This document shows, piece after piece, positions 1 to 12,042 of a stretch of DNA of 60,000 nt (its first letter is position 1; each line of letters starts with the position of its first letter). The stretch is from the NCBI RefSeq assembly GCF_964355755.1, contig NC_092670.1:18353201-18413200 (forward strand). Direction: 5' to 3'. Below the pieces are notes generated by a model. It saw only the letters and a list, made by a program, of their open reading frames with translations, had not been told where the DNA came from and ran no database searches. Source of the DNA: Antedon mediterranea. Its lineage: Eukaryota > Echinodermata > Crinoidea > Comatulida > Antedonidae. A program made the translations under genes and the position numbers.

Positions 1-193
1 ATAACTCCAGAGTACAAAGGTAAAATGTAACCGATAATTTTTATCTAATTTTAACAATTTTTAGCCTCTTAACTTTTTGTGTGTGTTCTTGTAAATTGTA
101 TTTTATATTTTTGTATTTTGCCAGTTTTCAAATCACATTTCTGTTTTTTAAATGGACAATAAAGTATATATGACTATGACTATGACTATGACT
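1..193 (+). mobile_element. Possible 3' end of a retroposed element with TGACTA tail
   Basis: T-rich sequence, an AATAAAG string at about 159-165 and then a (TGACTA)n run at 171-193. Short microsatellite tails directly after a polyadenylation-like string are typical of CR1/L2-like non-LTR retrotransposon 3' ends. No reverse transcriptase is in the window, so the assignment is inference. Confidence 0.35.
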
Positions 194-921
194 AAACTTG
201 TAGTGAACACATTTCTATGGACGTCTATACGCCTACGTAATAAGGGGAAGAATGAGTATTTGTTGTATAGGCGTATGCGTGAATTATATACAAATCATTT
301 TGTTATACGGGTATATTCTTGGTGATGCAAACATATTTCACACCTCGTGAACTATAGTTGACAATCACATGGTGAGGCGATTTATAAACTTTGCGCGTTC
401 TTAATAACTCATCCAATAAGTAATTATGACAAAAACATCTATGAATAAGCATTGTTGAAACTTGTGGGAGAATATACATAGTACTCACAGGTGATGTAAT
501 AAATCCTCAGGAAAAGAGAGAAACAAGGAAAAGAATGCGTTAAACGGCGCATGATTCCTCGTGTCTTTCAATGCAGACAACAATCGTTAAAACAGCGTAG
601 TTTCGTTAACAGGTTTCTACGCGAGATTCACAGTACAGTGATTGTTGGGACTAGGCTTATTAATTACTCGACCAGGTGTAAGGAATGACACTGGGGCTGA
701 TGACAAACCAGGCCCAAGGCGCGAGTTAAAAGTGCATAGAACTCGTTAAAATATCCTAATATTACCGGGCTAAACTGATGCACCTCAGGAAATCTTCGAC
801 AATTTAATTCAGAATTAATTTCGTTAAATTATTTTATGAACTATGTGTTGCATGAGAAAAAGAAAGGAATCCTCTTTCGGTCGTTGAACTAGCTATAAAC
901 CACTTACAGTTTCTTGAGGAC

Positions 922-970
922 AAAAGCGTGGTTCACAATGGGACGCAACAGTTTGGGTAATCCATAGCCG
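922..970 (+). mobile_element. Truncated copy of the GGTTCCCACT hairpin MITE
   Basis: Starts AAAAGCGTGGTTC and continues with GGGACGCAACAG and TAATCCAT, matching the left end and then the core of the family seen at 8947-9083 and elsewhere. The middle is deleted and the right half is missing. The foldback element at 971 abuts it. Confidence 0.55.
960..970. repeat. Direct repeat (target-site duplication) left of foldback element
   Basis: ATCCATAGCCG here and at 2053-2063 bracket the inverted-repeat element. Confidence 0.65.
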
Positions 971-2053
971 GGTGTCACCGAAACCTAAGAACACGAAAGC
1001 TCAGACCCCCTAAGACCTAAGATCACGAAAGCTAAGACCCAACACCTAAGATTACAAATACTAAGATATACTACAGCTTAAAAACAATACTTGTTTATCC
1101 ATACATAATTTTAAACACAGTAGGTTTAATTTATTACCATAAATATAATTTAATACTACCGCAAAACATAGATAAACTCACATTATTTTCGCCCGTTGAG
1201 TAAATGTATATTTTTTCTTTACAACAAACAAACTTGACGGGTTGTTTGTTGGTATATATTTACTCCATTGTGTTGGTTCAGAGGATGTTTTTCTTACGCA
1301 CCTGCCTTTCTTGTATTTTGACTCCAAATTTGTTGACTAACTTTATCCTGAACACCACACTTTAAAATTAGGTCTTATAAGTACTTTCAGAAGGAGAAAC
1401 ACATAATAACAAATAAATAAATCCTTTAAATTGATGATTTTACAGATGTGTTTCTTTGTATACTGTAATGTAACTCCTCGAGCTCCATGCTCAATGTTTT
1501 TGTTTCTATGGAGCGCCAAAAGAGCAACAATAATAGTACAAGTATAAAAACAGAAAGAAAACAAAACAAAAAAACTTATCATGATTTTTAAGTTAAAATT
1601 TATTTGCCAGTATTTATTTCTTCGTACTTGCATGATTATACTATTATCATTACAATTTTAATTTTACATTGTTCCATCCACACTGTAGATGGACTCCACA
1701 GAGTTTTCAGCCCTCTATATAATGTTTGCTTTTTTGACGTTCCATAGAAACAAAAACATTGAACATGGGGTAGGCCTACTGTACTGGGTCCACCCTGTAC
1801 TGTAGGCTAGTCATTTTGTGTGCGAGAAAAACGTCTGTAAAATCATCAATTTAAAAATGTATTTGTTACTTTTTATGTGATTCTTTTTCATGAAAATGCC
1901 AATTCTAAGGTGTGGTATTCAGAATAAATGTTTGGAGTTAAAATACAAGGCAGGTGCGAAAGATAAATATTTGTAATCTTAGGGTTGGGTCTTAGCTTTC
2001 GTGATCTTAGGTCTTAGGGGGTCTGACCTTTCGTGTTCTTAGGTTTCGTGACA
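971..2053. mobile_element. Foldback (long inverted repeat) DNA element, about 1.08 kb
   Basis: Outer arms of about 90 bases (971-1062 and about 1968-2052) are near-perfect reverse complements, e.g. AACCTAAGAACACGAAAG on the left against CTTTCGTGTTCTTAGGTT on the right. Inner arms at 1299-1520 and 1738-1963 are also complementary, with diverged stretches. The left side has about 235 extra bases (1063-1298), themselves partly hairpin-forming. The string ATCCATAGCCG occurs at 960-970 and again at 2053-2063, a likely target-site duplication of 8 to 11 bases (the exact boundary is ambiguous), compatible with hAT or Mutator-like insertion. There is no credible transposase, so the element is non-autonomous. 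The ORF on the minus strand at 1343-1633 is a by-product. Confidence 0.8.
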
Positions 2054-2063
2054 TCCATAGCCG
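2053..2063. repeat. Direct repeat (target-site duplication) right of foldback element
   Basis: Second copy of ATCCATAGCCG, directly after the right arm of the 971-2053 element. Confidence 0.65.
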
Positions 2064-3846
2064 AAATAAAATTCACTACCTATATGTTACTCTCTTCTTT
2101 TTAATTCGTGTGAATACAACCTTAAAAGTTATTGAGATGACCCAAACTCGTTTCCAAAATGACGTTTATTCTTACTACACAGCGTATTTAAAATAATGAA
2201 TTATGTTGAATTATGTTGTCAGTGTTGAAATAGTGCGCGTTAAATGATACCTAGTTATACATTATTAATTGATAGTTACACTGCACCTGTGATTAGTATT
2301 ACAATATTGCTTGACGTTTCCGTAACTGCGGGCAAATACCATTAGGCCTCCTACATTAATATTTATTGCTGTGTCAGTTAAAAAAACTAAGTAGGCCACC
2401 TTTGAAAATGAATAATCCATGATATACAGCGTGAAAAGTAAGTGCTGGTTGAAAAATAAAGAAACTTTAGCTTAAAATTGATATATGATTTTCAGACGCA
2501 TGAAAAATATATAATTCATCGCGCGCGTAAATTAATGTAGCCTTTTTTTATTTTGAGTCGAAAAGAAGAGGCGCAAAATTGAAATAGAAAAGCTGCCTTA
2601 TGATTACTTTACCATTTATGTGTAACACGTAAATGATTTATTGCATTACAGCGAGTACTCATACGATTTACATTAGTAATGAGCACAAAAAACTGTCGTT
2701 CCGTCCGTCGATCAAGTAAAAATTTGGAAAAACGCAGCGCGCCCTCAAGAAGGTGGGACAAAGTTTGAACTACAGGGGGCGGCATACATCTTTTATTAAA
2801 ACACCTGACGATAATCTCTAAAAAATGTGATCTGAGCAGCTGCTGAACACAAGAATTATTTATGATAGACTGCATGAACTTTACATATTATTAGGAATTT
2901 ATGATTTTTCAATGGGCAGTAACCAGCTTTAAGTTGAGCAATGGGTAAGTAATATGTAGTTTTAAAAGTTAGAAACGCACTAGTTCAGTGAGCTTACACA
3001 GCAAGGCTAAGCCACAAACTGACCAGCAGCAGTAGAGTAGAGCTACTTCTTGCGCGCGTACGTAGGCCTATAAATAGGCCTACTTAGACCATGGTCCATG
3101 GACAAGATTGTCGCCGTACGCGCACAGGCAAGAGAAGAGCTGGGCTAGCCAGGTTTATTATTTTGTTAAACCAAGGATGAACAAACGTGTGAATTCATAA
3201 TATACTTATTTTAGGCATCTATGCATTTGTTATAATTTGATTAATTATATAGTATAGGCTAGTCATTCCATACATATAGGCCTACATATTTCGGTTTCAC
3301 CTTTTAAATCTCGAGCGGGTTCTGCTTGTGATTGTGATAGAAAAACGAGGGCGCTGTTAAGTATTTATTTTTTATACATAATTCATTACGTCATACCATT
3401 TGATTAAAGCCAAGTTTTTATGGCTTCTGTTTGGTTTTTTAGTAACAGGTGACATAAATAAACATCTATATAAATTGGTCACATAAAAGTGTTTTTGTTT
3501 GAATATAATATTTTAAATTTTTAGTGTAACTTCATTTTTTATTTGTATTTAAAAAAATTATTTGAATAAAAACATCTCGTCATGGATAGTTTATCAATGT
3601 TGAACTTTCCTTCTAAATGGTAGTTAAATACATTGCGAAAACTTACAGACGACGTGTCGAAGAAGAAAAAATCTGTGAAAAATTCTGACTGACAACATAG
3701 GCGGCGCTATTTAATTTATTTCAAGGGCCGATTGAAGATATCGATAAATGGATATTTTAATTTTTTGTGACAATCCATGGTTGTTGGTCTATTTTAATCA
3801 GGACAATAACTTGAATACTAAATGGGCGTTACCGGGCAAACAAACT
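2064..3846. other. Intergenic, no supported gene
   Basis: AT-rich DNA with short CG blocks (GCGCGCGTA at 2521 and 3052). At 3062-3083 is a perfect 10-base inverted repeat GTAGGCCTAT / ATAGGCCTAC with a 2-base loop. A minus-strand ATG frame of 88 codons at 2609-2875 has no recognisable content. Confidence 0.6.
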
Positions 3847-4010
3847 AAAGCTTGGTTCCCATCCATAGGACGCAATGCAAAGGCATGGTGCAAGCGAGTT
3901 GACCAATGACAAGCCACAGTTCGGATAACCCATTGTTGTGGTTGGTCAAGTAACTTTGCGCGTACGTTGTCCCTGGGCGTCGTTGATGCATTCTAGTTGG
4001 AACCATGTTT
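3847..4010. mobile_element. GGTTCCCACT-family hairpin MITE
   Basis: Begins AAGCTTGGTTCCCATC and ends with the imperfect complement CTAGTTGGAACCATG. The centre holds GTTGACCAATGACAAG and the opposed GGTTGGTCAAG, the two convergent CCAAT motifs typical of this family. No coding capacity. More diverged than the copies at 9.3-9.8 kb. Confidence 0.75.
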
Positions 4011-7000
4011 ATACGTACAAGCATAAAAAGTAAGCGCAGTGACTTGGCAAATTCTTTGCAAATATTGGCAAGTAAACATGTAGTGGCGCCTGAGAGAAGA
4101 TCTAACCTAGAGCTCCAACATCTTGATATCAGTTACAGCAATGTGTATTGGGACTAGAATGTGGCGAATCACGTGACGTCCCCCGAGAAACGGCAGATCA
4201 TTCAACTGATTTGCTACACTTTCTTTGGTTATTTTAGTGTAATTCAATTGTAAACTTTTCATAGATAGGTTTGAATTCACAGTACGTCTGCTGCGTAAAT
4301 GCTGTCCAGGGCGGGAAACGTGAATCACACCTACATGCACCTTTGTAGCAATGAAATGCACATTTCTCATTGTATCAAGTCATTGTCCTATAAACAGTTC
4401 GATCATTAATCTTTTTTTATAACAACAGCGCCACCAGTGTATAATTACCGACTTTTCGTTTCACGATGCGCTTCTTCGGTTCACGCACGCATATTATTAA
4501 AAAGATAATTTTTGGGCACGTTCAGAAACATGAGTATGCGTAGAATAATCTTTTTGATCGATAGGCGCGTAGCTATTAATTGATTACTTGAATTGATTAC
4601 ATACACAAAAAGGAAATGACAAAATTCGTTCCAGCTATGTTTATTTTTTCATCCCACGCGAAAATAGACCAGAGTAAATTCCATAATACTTAAAAGCGGA
4701 TTTATTTGGGACGCTTCCGCGATTCGCTATCTTGTTAATTAATACGTTTCTATATCTGCTAACAATAATAACAATATTTATATTAACATAATCCAGATTT
4801 GACCAATTAACGAATCACATTTTAACTGACTGAAAGGAAGGAAGGATCGCTTCTATGTGATCTGCTGCCCTCTATGTTGTCAAAATCAAAACTTTTTTTT
4901 ACAAACTACGCATTACCATATTAAATATCAACATTTTCTTGATATGTACAGTATCTTGATAATTATAATCAATTGACCTACTTATTAAAAACATTATATA
5001 AAAACATTAGAGGAAAATAGTTCAGCACAGACTTGGCCCAAATGATAAATCTTTGTAATTCATGTTATAACGTATTTTATAGCTTTAGTTTACATAGTAA
5101 GTTCCAGTTATATATATCGCATGGTTTTATTTAACTGTGCAGGTAAATAGATAATTGTATTAACATTGATTTAGTCATGATTATTGAAAAATACAATTTA
5201 GATATCTGTTTCATACTTTGATATAATTTACAAAACGCCACAGCAACAAAGTTAAAGCGCGCATACAATTTCACCACGCCGCGCTCGGCGTAGCGCGTAC
5301 AGTACTAAGTTCATCAGAGTTTTTACGCGCGCGTTAACATTGTGTTAATTCGTACGCGGGAACAGAAAACTGAATGACATGAACTATTGTATTGAGTATT
5401 AACGTTGCATTCATACTGTACACCAACTTTATCATGTTCAGTATTCCTTGTATAATTATTAAATCACAAACCCACAAAGTATATACAATCTGTACATGAT
5501 TACAGTGTTCATGTAGTATGACCAAGCGATTTTTGGTTTGGTTTAGACTGCATGTGAGCGTTGGTTTGAGCTAGGGCTTGGATGCTCAGTAGTCGGCACC
5601 AATTAATGTAACATTAGCTCGACCCCGTTTGCAAAGGTCGTTGAAAACTAAGAACATAAGTATTGGTAACGGTTCAAGGAACACGTTGAACTTAAACTTA
5701 TATTTACGATGATTTATCAATATTAGTTATTAATAACAATTATGATGATAAAAATAAAATAAAAGAACGCTGGCGATGGGAGCAAGAACGACAGTACTAA
5801 GATACTGTAGATTTGAAGTATATTTGGGTAATGATATTCATTGGCGATTGTGATTACGACTATTCTTTCTTATTGACGAAAATTAATACAAATAATTATA
5901 ATAATTACTCTCAACATTATTTTCTATTTCACAGTTTATGGTCAGTACAGTACATATTAAAAGTAGGCTGCGAATTTTCTGTTAAGCAAAAAAGTTTTAA
6001 TCGAATACGCGAGATGCTGACATACAATAATACATTAAAGAACATTAGGATGTACTTACCACGTATACGATCTTTTATGGATTAATATGAAAACTAAAAA
6101 GAAATTGGATCGAAAAACAAAATATTTACCTGAAAAACTCTAATTTAAAGAAAACATGATCAAATTAACTTTTTATTTTGGCTTTTGTTAAATCGTTATT
6201 TTGTTCGATTTTAGTAAATGTGTTAGGTTTCTGTGAACAATAATACATCTTTACAAACAAGTAGACCTAATAATAAAAAATAAGTGTTAATTAGATAGTA
6301 ATAGGCTATATAACATCGTGATTTAAAGAACTGTATAATAATACTGAAAGAATTCAAATGCACTTAAAAATAATCATTCTAAAGTAATAACTAATTGAAA
6401 AAGGGTAGAATCTATTATTTTGTAAACATTAATGCCGATTTTCGGAACGCTCAGAAATATAGCAACATTAAAAAAACTTTTTTCAAGTTAAACGTGATAT
6501 AAATTTCAGTAGTCGCTACTGAAACTATCCAAACTATTACCAGATTTCATTTTATCCACAAGCCAACACATTTATGGTCAAATCGGTTTCAATATTTTGT
6601 TGGAAAACGCGGATAACCAGGTTTTACATCATCCCTGCAGTAGTTACTAATAAAGATGTCAGTTTATAGTTGAAATTACTTTAATAATTGATTGTGTTCA
6701 TTGACATCTCCTATTGGATTCCTGTTTCCGACATTGATGTCTTAGTCATTGGACATCCAAACTTATTCCTTTAATAACATTCGCGCTTTTTTTGGGGAAT
6801 CTTTTAATCCAGGTTATTCTATATGTAGTTCATCGGGTCCGCGGCCTCGGAAAGAAGAGGTTCAGCTATTTCGTGCCTAGTTAATCATCGTGTAGTTTTT
6901 ACCAAACAAGATTATTTTTCAAAAGAAAAATCTGGATCAATTGTTTTATCGAGTAGAAACGAACGAACGTTTCAACTCTGCGTCCAAACACCTGAACGGA

Positions 7001-8946
7001 CGCGCGGAGGCCAGCTTGTTGAAGTTAGGAACAATATTCCATGGAGGGTATTGTAACTCCAATACGTATTCCTCTGGGAAAGGGACGACAGTGGAAAATG
7101 CTGTGTCACTCTATGGAAATGCTCTGAATCACCTTCCTGTGCTAATGAGACGCCATTTTGATTATTTTGTATTCCAATCACCCGTTTTCACTTCAAACCT
7201 CATCAAATTTTGGATCTTGCTGAGGAAATAATAGAAACCCACAAACAAAAATAAAAAAAAGTTAGGAAAGATTATGTATAGTAAAATAACAAAAAACTGA
7301 TTATATATATATACTTTTATTGCATGGCATGCTATGTGCATATAAAGTAAGTAGGCCCGTAGCAGGAATAGCTAAAAGAAAACTGCAATAACTATTTCAA
7401 TTGAAGAAACAAAAATATTTGTAGTTTAACGAAATTAAAGAAATACAAAACATAGAAATATTCGTATTCTTGTTAAGTTTAACTTTAATTTCTATCAATG
7501 GTAAACAATACAATAAAAAATGGTAATATATATATAATGAAACAATACAACATTACCATTAATAGAGGATCTTGTAAGAAGAACATTTCTTGTCACGCAA
7601 GACCCATAAACGAAAAGAAAAAATGCATTTGTATATAATTATATATATAAAAGAAAATAAGAAAAAAAAAGTTTAGAGGTCAAGTTCGAATCGATGAGTT
7701 TTTTTACGAAAAGTTCTATGTAGTTCTCAAATATAAACTTCTGAATCAATGTATTCGAATAATTATGTTTTTAGATATAGGCTACTACAGTAATCATTCA
7801 TATTATAGCATTGATAGTTTGAAATAATTTGTTATAAAGAAAATACTATTCGTTTGAATAAAATTATTATTTTTTTCGATCGGAATTTACCATGCTTAGT
7901 AATAAAATATATTGTCGGGTTTTTCCACGATTTATTATCTTTTTTTTTTTATCATCAAAAAAACTCATATTACTCTATATTCAAAGTTCTTCGAAAATAA
8001 ATTAAATTTATAGTAAATAAACATGTGTAAATATGTTTTTATTTATATTATTATTTAATATTATTCTTAGGCGATTATTAATAATTATATAGATTATTAA
8101 TTGTTGTTAATTTGAGCCCTAAAATTAAAAATTAACTATATTACGAGTTAATTAATAATTTAATTACGAGAATTTGACGAGATGTGAACTAATTCAATCT
8201 TTTTTTATTACTATCTTATACACGAACTGGAACGACGATACGCGTTCTTATTATCATCTTTAAAGTATTTCTCATTTCCCGCAACTTAGTCACTGTTGGG
8301 ATACATGTACCCACTGCTCTAGATTTTTGTTCGAATAGTACAGTATAGGCCTATCTTATTTATTTGATTTATATTAAGTCATCACTAATCCAAAATGAAA
8401 CATATACCTGCTTAATCAATAACAGTGTACGGTATCATTTTTGACGTACGTAAGCTATAACCGAAATTTGCGCCTGGGTGCACAACCGGGATGTATTGAA
8501 CTCTATCCCTCTGAAATTAGGAGCATTTACCAGTAATACTTTATACAATTTTAGTTAGAATAGTGCATTGTATTTTTAGGTTTTTCCCCGATTCCATGCA
8601 GTGTTAAATTGTTGATTTATTTATATACAAGTCAGTAATTGCTAAATTGTTCTTGTTACAGTACAGTATTAATTATGGCACATTCATTTTAACAAAAATG
8701 GTTGTACCGTTTCTCACGATTTTGGGTTTTTGCTTCATATCTTGTATAAAATCCTAATTTTCCAACCTCGTGTAGATTTGTTTTGTTCTTAATCTTATAG
8801 TTTATCAAGATTTCAGAGTTAGTGTAAATGTTTTTACGCCTATGATGTGGGCCTATATTCAAAAACATTGTTTGCATTTACCCGCTCGAACTCGACGGCT
8901 TAAATGCAAACTCGGCACTGATTTCAAGTAAGGTAGTAGGCTTACT
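4011..8946. other. Intergenic, no supported gene
   Basis: Mostly AT-rich. A CG-rich palindromic patch at about 5277-5340 (CCGCGCTCGGCGTAGCGCG, then ACGCGCGCGTTAAC). A moderately GC-rich patch at 6830-7150 is open in both strands (frames at 6941-7231 + and 6972-7181 -) but both begin at non-ATG codons and match nothing I know. A 90-codon + frame at 5813-6085 and an 87-codon minus ATG frame at 4107-4370 are likewise unrecognised. Confidence 0.55.
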
Positions 8947-9083
8947 AAAGCTTGGTTCCCACTAGGACGTAACGCAAGGACGTAGACGCAACGCAAATGA
9001 GTTAACCAATGACAAGCGACAGTTGAATAAATCCCTTACGTTGCGTTACGTCGTTGTGTTGCGTACCTAGTGGGAACCACGCA
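8947..9083. mobile_element. GGTTCCCACT-family hairpin MITE
   Basis: A complete short copy. Left end AAGCTTGGTTCCCACTAGGA, right end CCTAGTGGGAACCACGC. Subterminal arms contain AACGCAAGGACGTAGACGCA and the complementary TTACGTTGCGTTACG. The core has TTAACCAATGACAAGCGA. About 137 bases, no ORF. Confidence 0.85.
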
Positions 9084-9283
9084 TTATTACGCAGGGGAAA
9101 TCCAAACGATAACCATACTACCACAATAATATAAATTTATTTTGATATATCATGTGTTGGGATGGAGAGTATATACGAGTGAAAGTGGGTTAAATGATTG
9201 TTATCATTTTAATCATGTACATTTATTGTATTTTGTGACATGAAATTACATACTTATTATTATAGTAACACTTTAAACTTCGC

Positions 9284-9472
9284 GCTTAAAGCGTGGTTCC
9301 CACTAGCTACGCAACACAAGGACGTAACGCAACGCAAGTGAATTGACCAATCACAAGCGATGGCTTATTCGCTTGTGATTGCTAACTATCTATAACTTCG
9401 CTTGTCATTGGTTGAAACGCTTGCGTTGCGTTTACGTCCTTGCGTTACGTTCTAGTGGGAACCAAGCTTAAG
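9284..9472. mobile_element. GGTTCCCACT-family MITE, left member of an inverted pair
   Basis: 189-base copy bounded by GCTTAA on the left and CTTAAG on the right, so TTAA lies at both edges. The core has GACCAATCACAAGCGA and the opposed TCGCTTGTCATTGG. Compared by eye, its reverse complement matches 9573-9761 with only two differences. The TTAA flanks could be a 4-base target duplication, as for TTAA-specific transposons, or simply the element's termini. Confidence 0.85.
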
Positions 9473-9572
9473 GAATCAAAGTAGTTAAATCAACACTTTG
9501 AACAAATCTGAATTAATTTACGTATTTCTCAGACTATTATACTTGTGGACACATACCGCTTACGTAACGACA

Positions 9573-9761
9573 CTTAAGCTTGGTTCCCACTAGAACGTAA
9601 CGCAAGGACGTAAACGCAACGCAAGCGTTTCAACCAATGACAAGCGAAGTTATAGACAGTTAGCAATCACAAGCGAATAAGCCATCGCTTGTGATTGGTC
9701 AATTCACTTGCGTTGCGTTACGTCCTTGTGTTGCGTCGCTAGTGGGAACCACGCTTTAAGC
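9573..9761. mobile_element. GGTTCCCACT-family MITE, right member of an inverted pair
   Basis: Reverse complement of 9284-9472 apart from two substitutions, and separated from it by 100 bases of unrelated DNA. Also edged by TTAA. The short open frames on both strands across 9704-9983 run through this element and are not genes. Confidence 0.85.
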
Positions 9762-9845
9762 TTGCTTGCCATTAGAGACGCAACAACGCAAGGATGTGTA
9801 GACGCAACGCAAAAATGCAGACCAATGACAAGTGACTGTTGTTCC
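9762..9845. mobile_element. Partial GGTTCCCACT-family MITE
   Basis: Directly abuts the preceding copy. It has a degraded left end (CTTGCTTGCCATTAGAGACG), ACGCAACGCAA and GACCAATGACAAGTGAC, then breaks off in the core. Confidence 0.65.
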
Positions 9846-10943
9846 TTTGTTGTTACATTGAATAAAATTAGATTTTTAATTAGCATCGGTTTAGAGGTTC
9901 TTTATTACTTATTTTGGTATCAGGTGTTTTCGTTGAACATTGAAACACCAAGTGCACTGTTTATGTACCTCAACAGTGTTTGACAATCTGTAATTGTGCT
10001 ATTTATAAACGGTCACTATTATCAAGATCTCAAAGGTTAAGCGCCCCCTGGAGTTCAGTCTTTTATTAAATATCGGTTGCTGTGGTGGACGTATAACTAA
10101 TTTGTATTATGCTTTGGGTGTTAAGTAATTGACGTATACAACCTGCACCAGAGTCATTTTAGGTTACCCAAGATGCAGAACAAATAAACAAAACTCACTT
10201 TTCGTAATTTTCAATGAGGCAACAATGCATCGTGCGAAACGTTATAAACTGTAATTTTATTATACAACAACCATGATGGGTAGCCCTGTACTGCATCGGA
10301 TTTTAGTCAATTTTCGTTGCATAATATCAATATAATATGCACTCTAATTATTATTTTTAGGATTACTTACTTCATCAGAAGAAGATTATCAAATACGTAA
10401 TTCAGACGGTTTTATTTTAACTTGTAACTATAGTTGTAATTGTTTATACTACTGTGGAGTAGCATTTCACCAAATGTAAATAGTTGATATTATTTATCTA
10501 TGTGTAGAAACCCATTGTGAATGTGATGTTATTCACACATAAGTACGCAAAGAGTAATTGTTTTAAATATTAGAAATGACCAAAAACTAACGAAACCACG
10601 ATCTCTCTATTTAGAACGTGTTTTATCGAGGTTAGCAGAGCAAAAAGTAAACTTTAGTCATAATGTAAACACTAAAATACAAACATGTACAAGGCCCATA
10701 GTACCATGAGAAGTGTTCAATTAAAGGGCCTGCTGGGTAATCGAAGAGCGAACAAAATGCGTGTGCTCCTGCGGTGTGGGAAATGAAGCGACAACTTCAG
10801 TCGCACGGTCTCGCCACGGGAAATACCGCCCCCTATGATGTTTAGCAAATAGAGAGTCTTGGAGAGCCGAGATAGGAAGAAAGTATAGTTAACCCTGACT
10901 ACCTTTAATATATTCAATGTCATCACGTGATATTTCTCATGTT
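9846..10943. other. Intergenic with a Penelope/hammerhead-like motif
   Basis: No supported gene. At 10211-10245 the + strand reads TCAATGAGGCAACAATGC followed by ATCGTGCGAAACGTT; see the separate finding on GAAACGT motifs. A GC-rich patch at 10720-10870 is of unknown nature; its minus frame (10717-10926) is unrecognised. Confidence 0.45.
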
Positions 10944-11320
10944 AGACATACAACTAGTTTATTAAAACTAACAGAAACTCTGTCATGCCAGATTTGTTCC
11001 CATGAGACTTTAAAGTTTTTAATTGATTTGTGTTTATTTAGTTCGGTTTGGTTTTCGTCTGAGTATTGTCATTGTTACTACTACTAGTAAACTGATGATT
11101 TTACTAAATGTTATACTAGATCCTTTTTTATATTTTTAAGATACAATAAGATGTTAATGTTTGCAATATTTGATAATTAAAGTTACTCACAAAAAGGATC
11201 TAGTATAACATTTAGCTATAACATCTAACTAAATAAACACAAATCAATTTTTAAAGTCTCATGGGAACAAATCTGACATGACAGAGTTTCTGTTAGTTTT
11301 AATAAACTTGTTGTATGTCT
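10944..11320. mobile_element. Second foldback element, about 380 bases
   Basis: Outer arms 10944-11043 and 11227-11320 are reverse complements with few mismatches (e.g. AACAGAAACTCTGTCATG against CATGACAGAGTTTCTGTT). Inner arms 11103-11129 and 11191-11213 pair as AAATGTTATACTAGATCC with GGATCTAGTATAACATTT. About 59 bases at 11044-11102 have no partner on the right, pointing to an insertion or a deletion in one arm. No ORF. Confidence 0.8.
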
Positions 11321-11324
11321 TTTT

Positions 11325-11625
11325 ATAAATATTCAGAACAAAATACTGGAATAATGGATAGATTATAGTCTATAATAATTTAAATGAACAACATAAAAGC
11401 AAAAACAGTAAAAACAATCTGAAGATAAAATACCAAAAGACTAGAAAATAGCAAACATTAAAATTATTTATTTTATAAAACTCATTTTATAAAAAACATT
11501 TTTTAACAAAAAAAACTGGAATAATGTATCAAATAAGATGGGTATAGGGTTTATAATAATTGAAAAGTACAACATTAAATCAAAAATAGGAAAAACATTC
11601 TAAATATAAAATGGCAAAATATCCT
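11325..11625. repeat. Diverged tandem duplication of about 130-170 bases
   Basis: Two blocks share the order AAATACTGGAATAATGGAT / AAAAACTGGAATAATGTAT, then a TTTATAATAATT-type string, ACAACATAAAAGCAAAAACA / ACAACATTAAATCAAAAATA, and AAAATACCAAAA / AAAATGGCAAAATA. Block 1 is about 11335-11450 and block 2 about 11505-11625. Confidence 0.55.
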
Positions 11626-12042
11626 TTAGAGGCTTTTTAGTTTTATTGGTTTTAACGAAAAAGTGCATTATAGTCAAAAGTGTGTTGCCATTATTTTTAT
11701 AATTTGTTGTTTGACGACAGTATAATCACATGTCTTAAATTAAATGTATATAGCAGGCTATATTGTTTGATATGATAAACCTGAGATTGTAATTATCTTA
11801 AAGGCGACAGTTAATACAATATAACACTAGTCCTGCCTGCTAACCCATTCTTTCAGTCCTACTTTCCTCCTTTACTGTTTTAACTGGGTACGCCAGGCTG
11901 GCGTCTCCTTCCTTAAATGTTCGATAAATTTGTTACTCAATTACTGCAAACAGCACATAAAAGTAATCTAGTCGATAGTTTAAACACCAAATAACAGATA
12001 TATGTGTTGCTACATCGTTTGCCTTTGAACTTAGCTCTATAA
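11626..12042. other. Intergenic, nothing recognised
   Basis: AT-rich sequence without long frames or clear repeats. Confidence 0.5.

Noticed and set aside
1343-1633. 96-codon minus-strand frame
   Set aside because: Lies inside the foldback element and is hydrophobic and AT-rich; no transposase motif.
4206-4232. TCTTTGGTTATTTTAGTG resembling a miR-9 core
   Set aside because: Matches only the first eleven bases and I saw no convincing hairpin partner.
9704-9983. Frames on both strands near 9.8 kb
   Set aside because: They run through MITE copies and contain the MITE's arms in translation.
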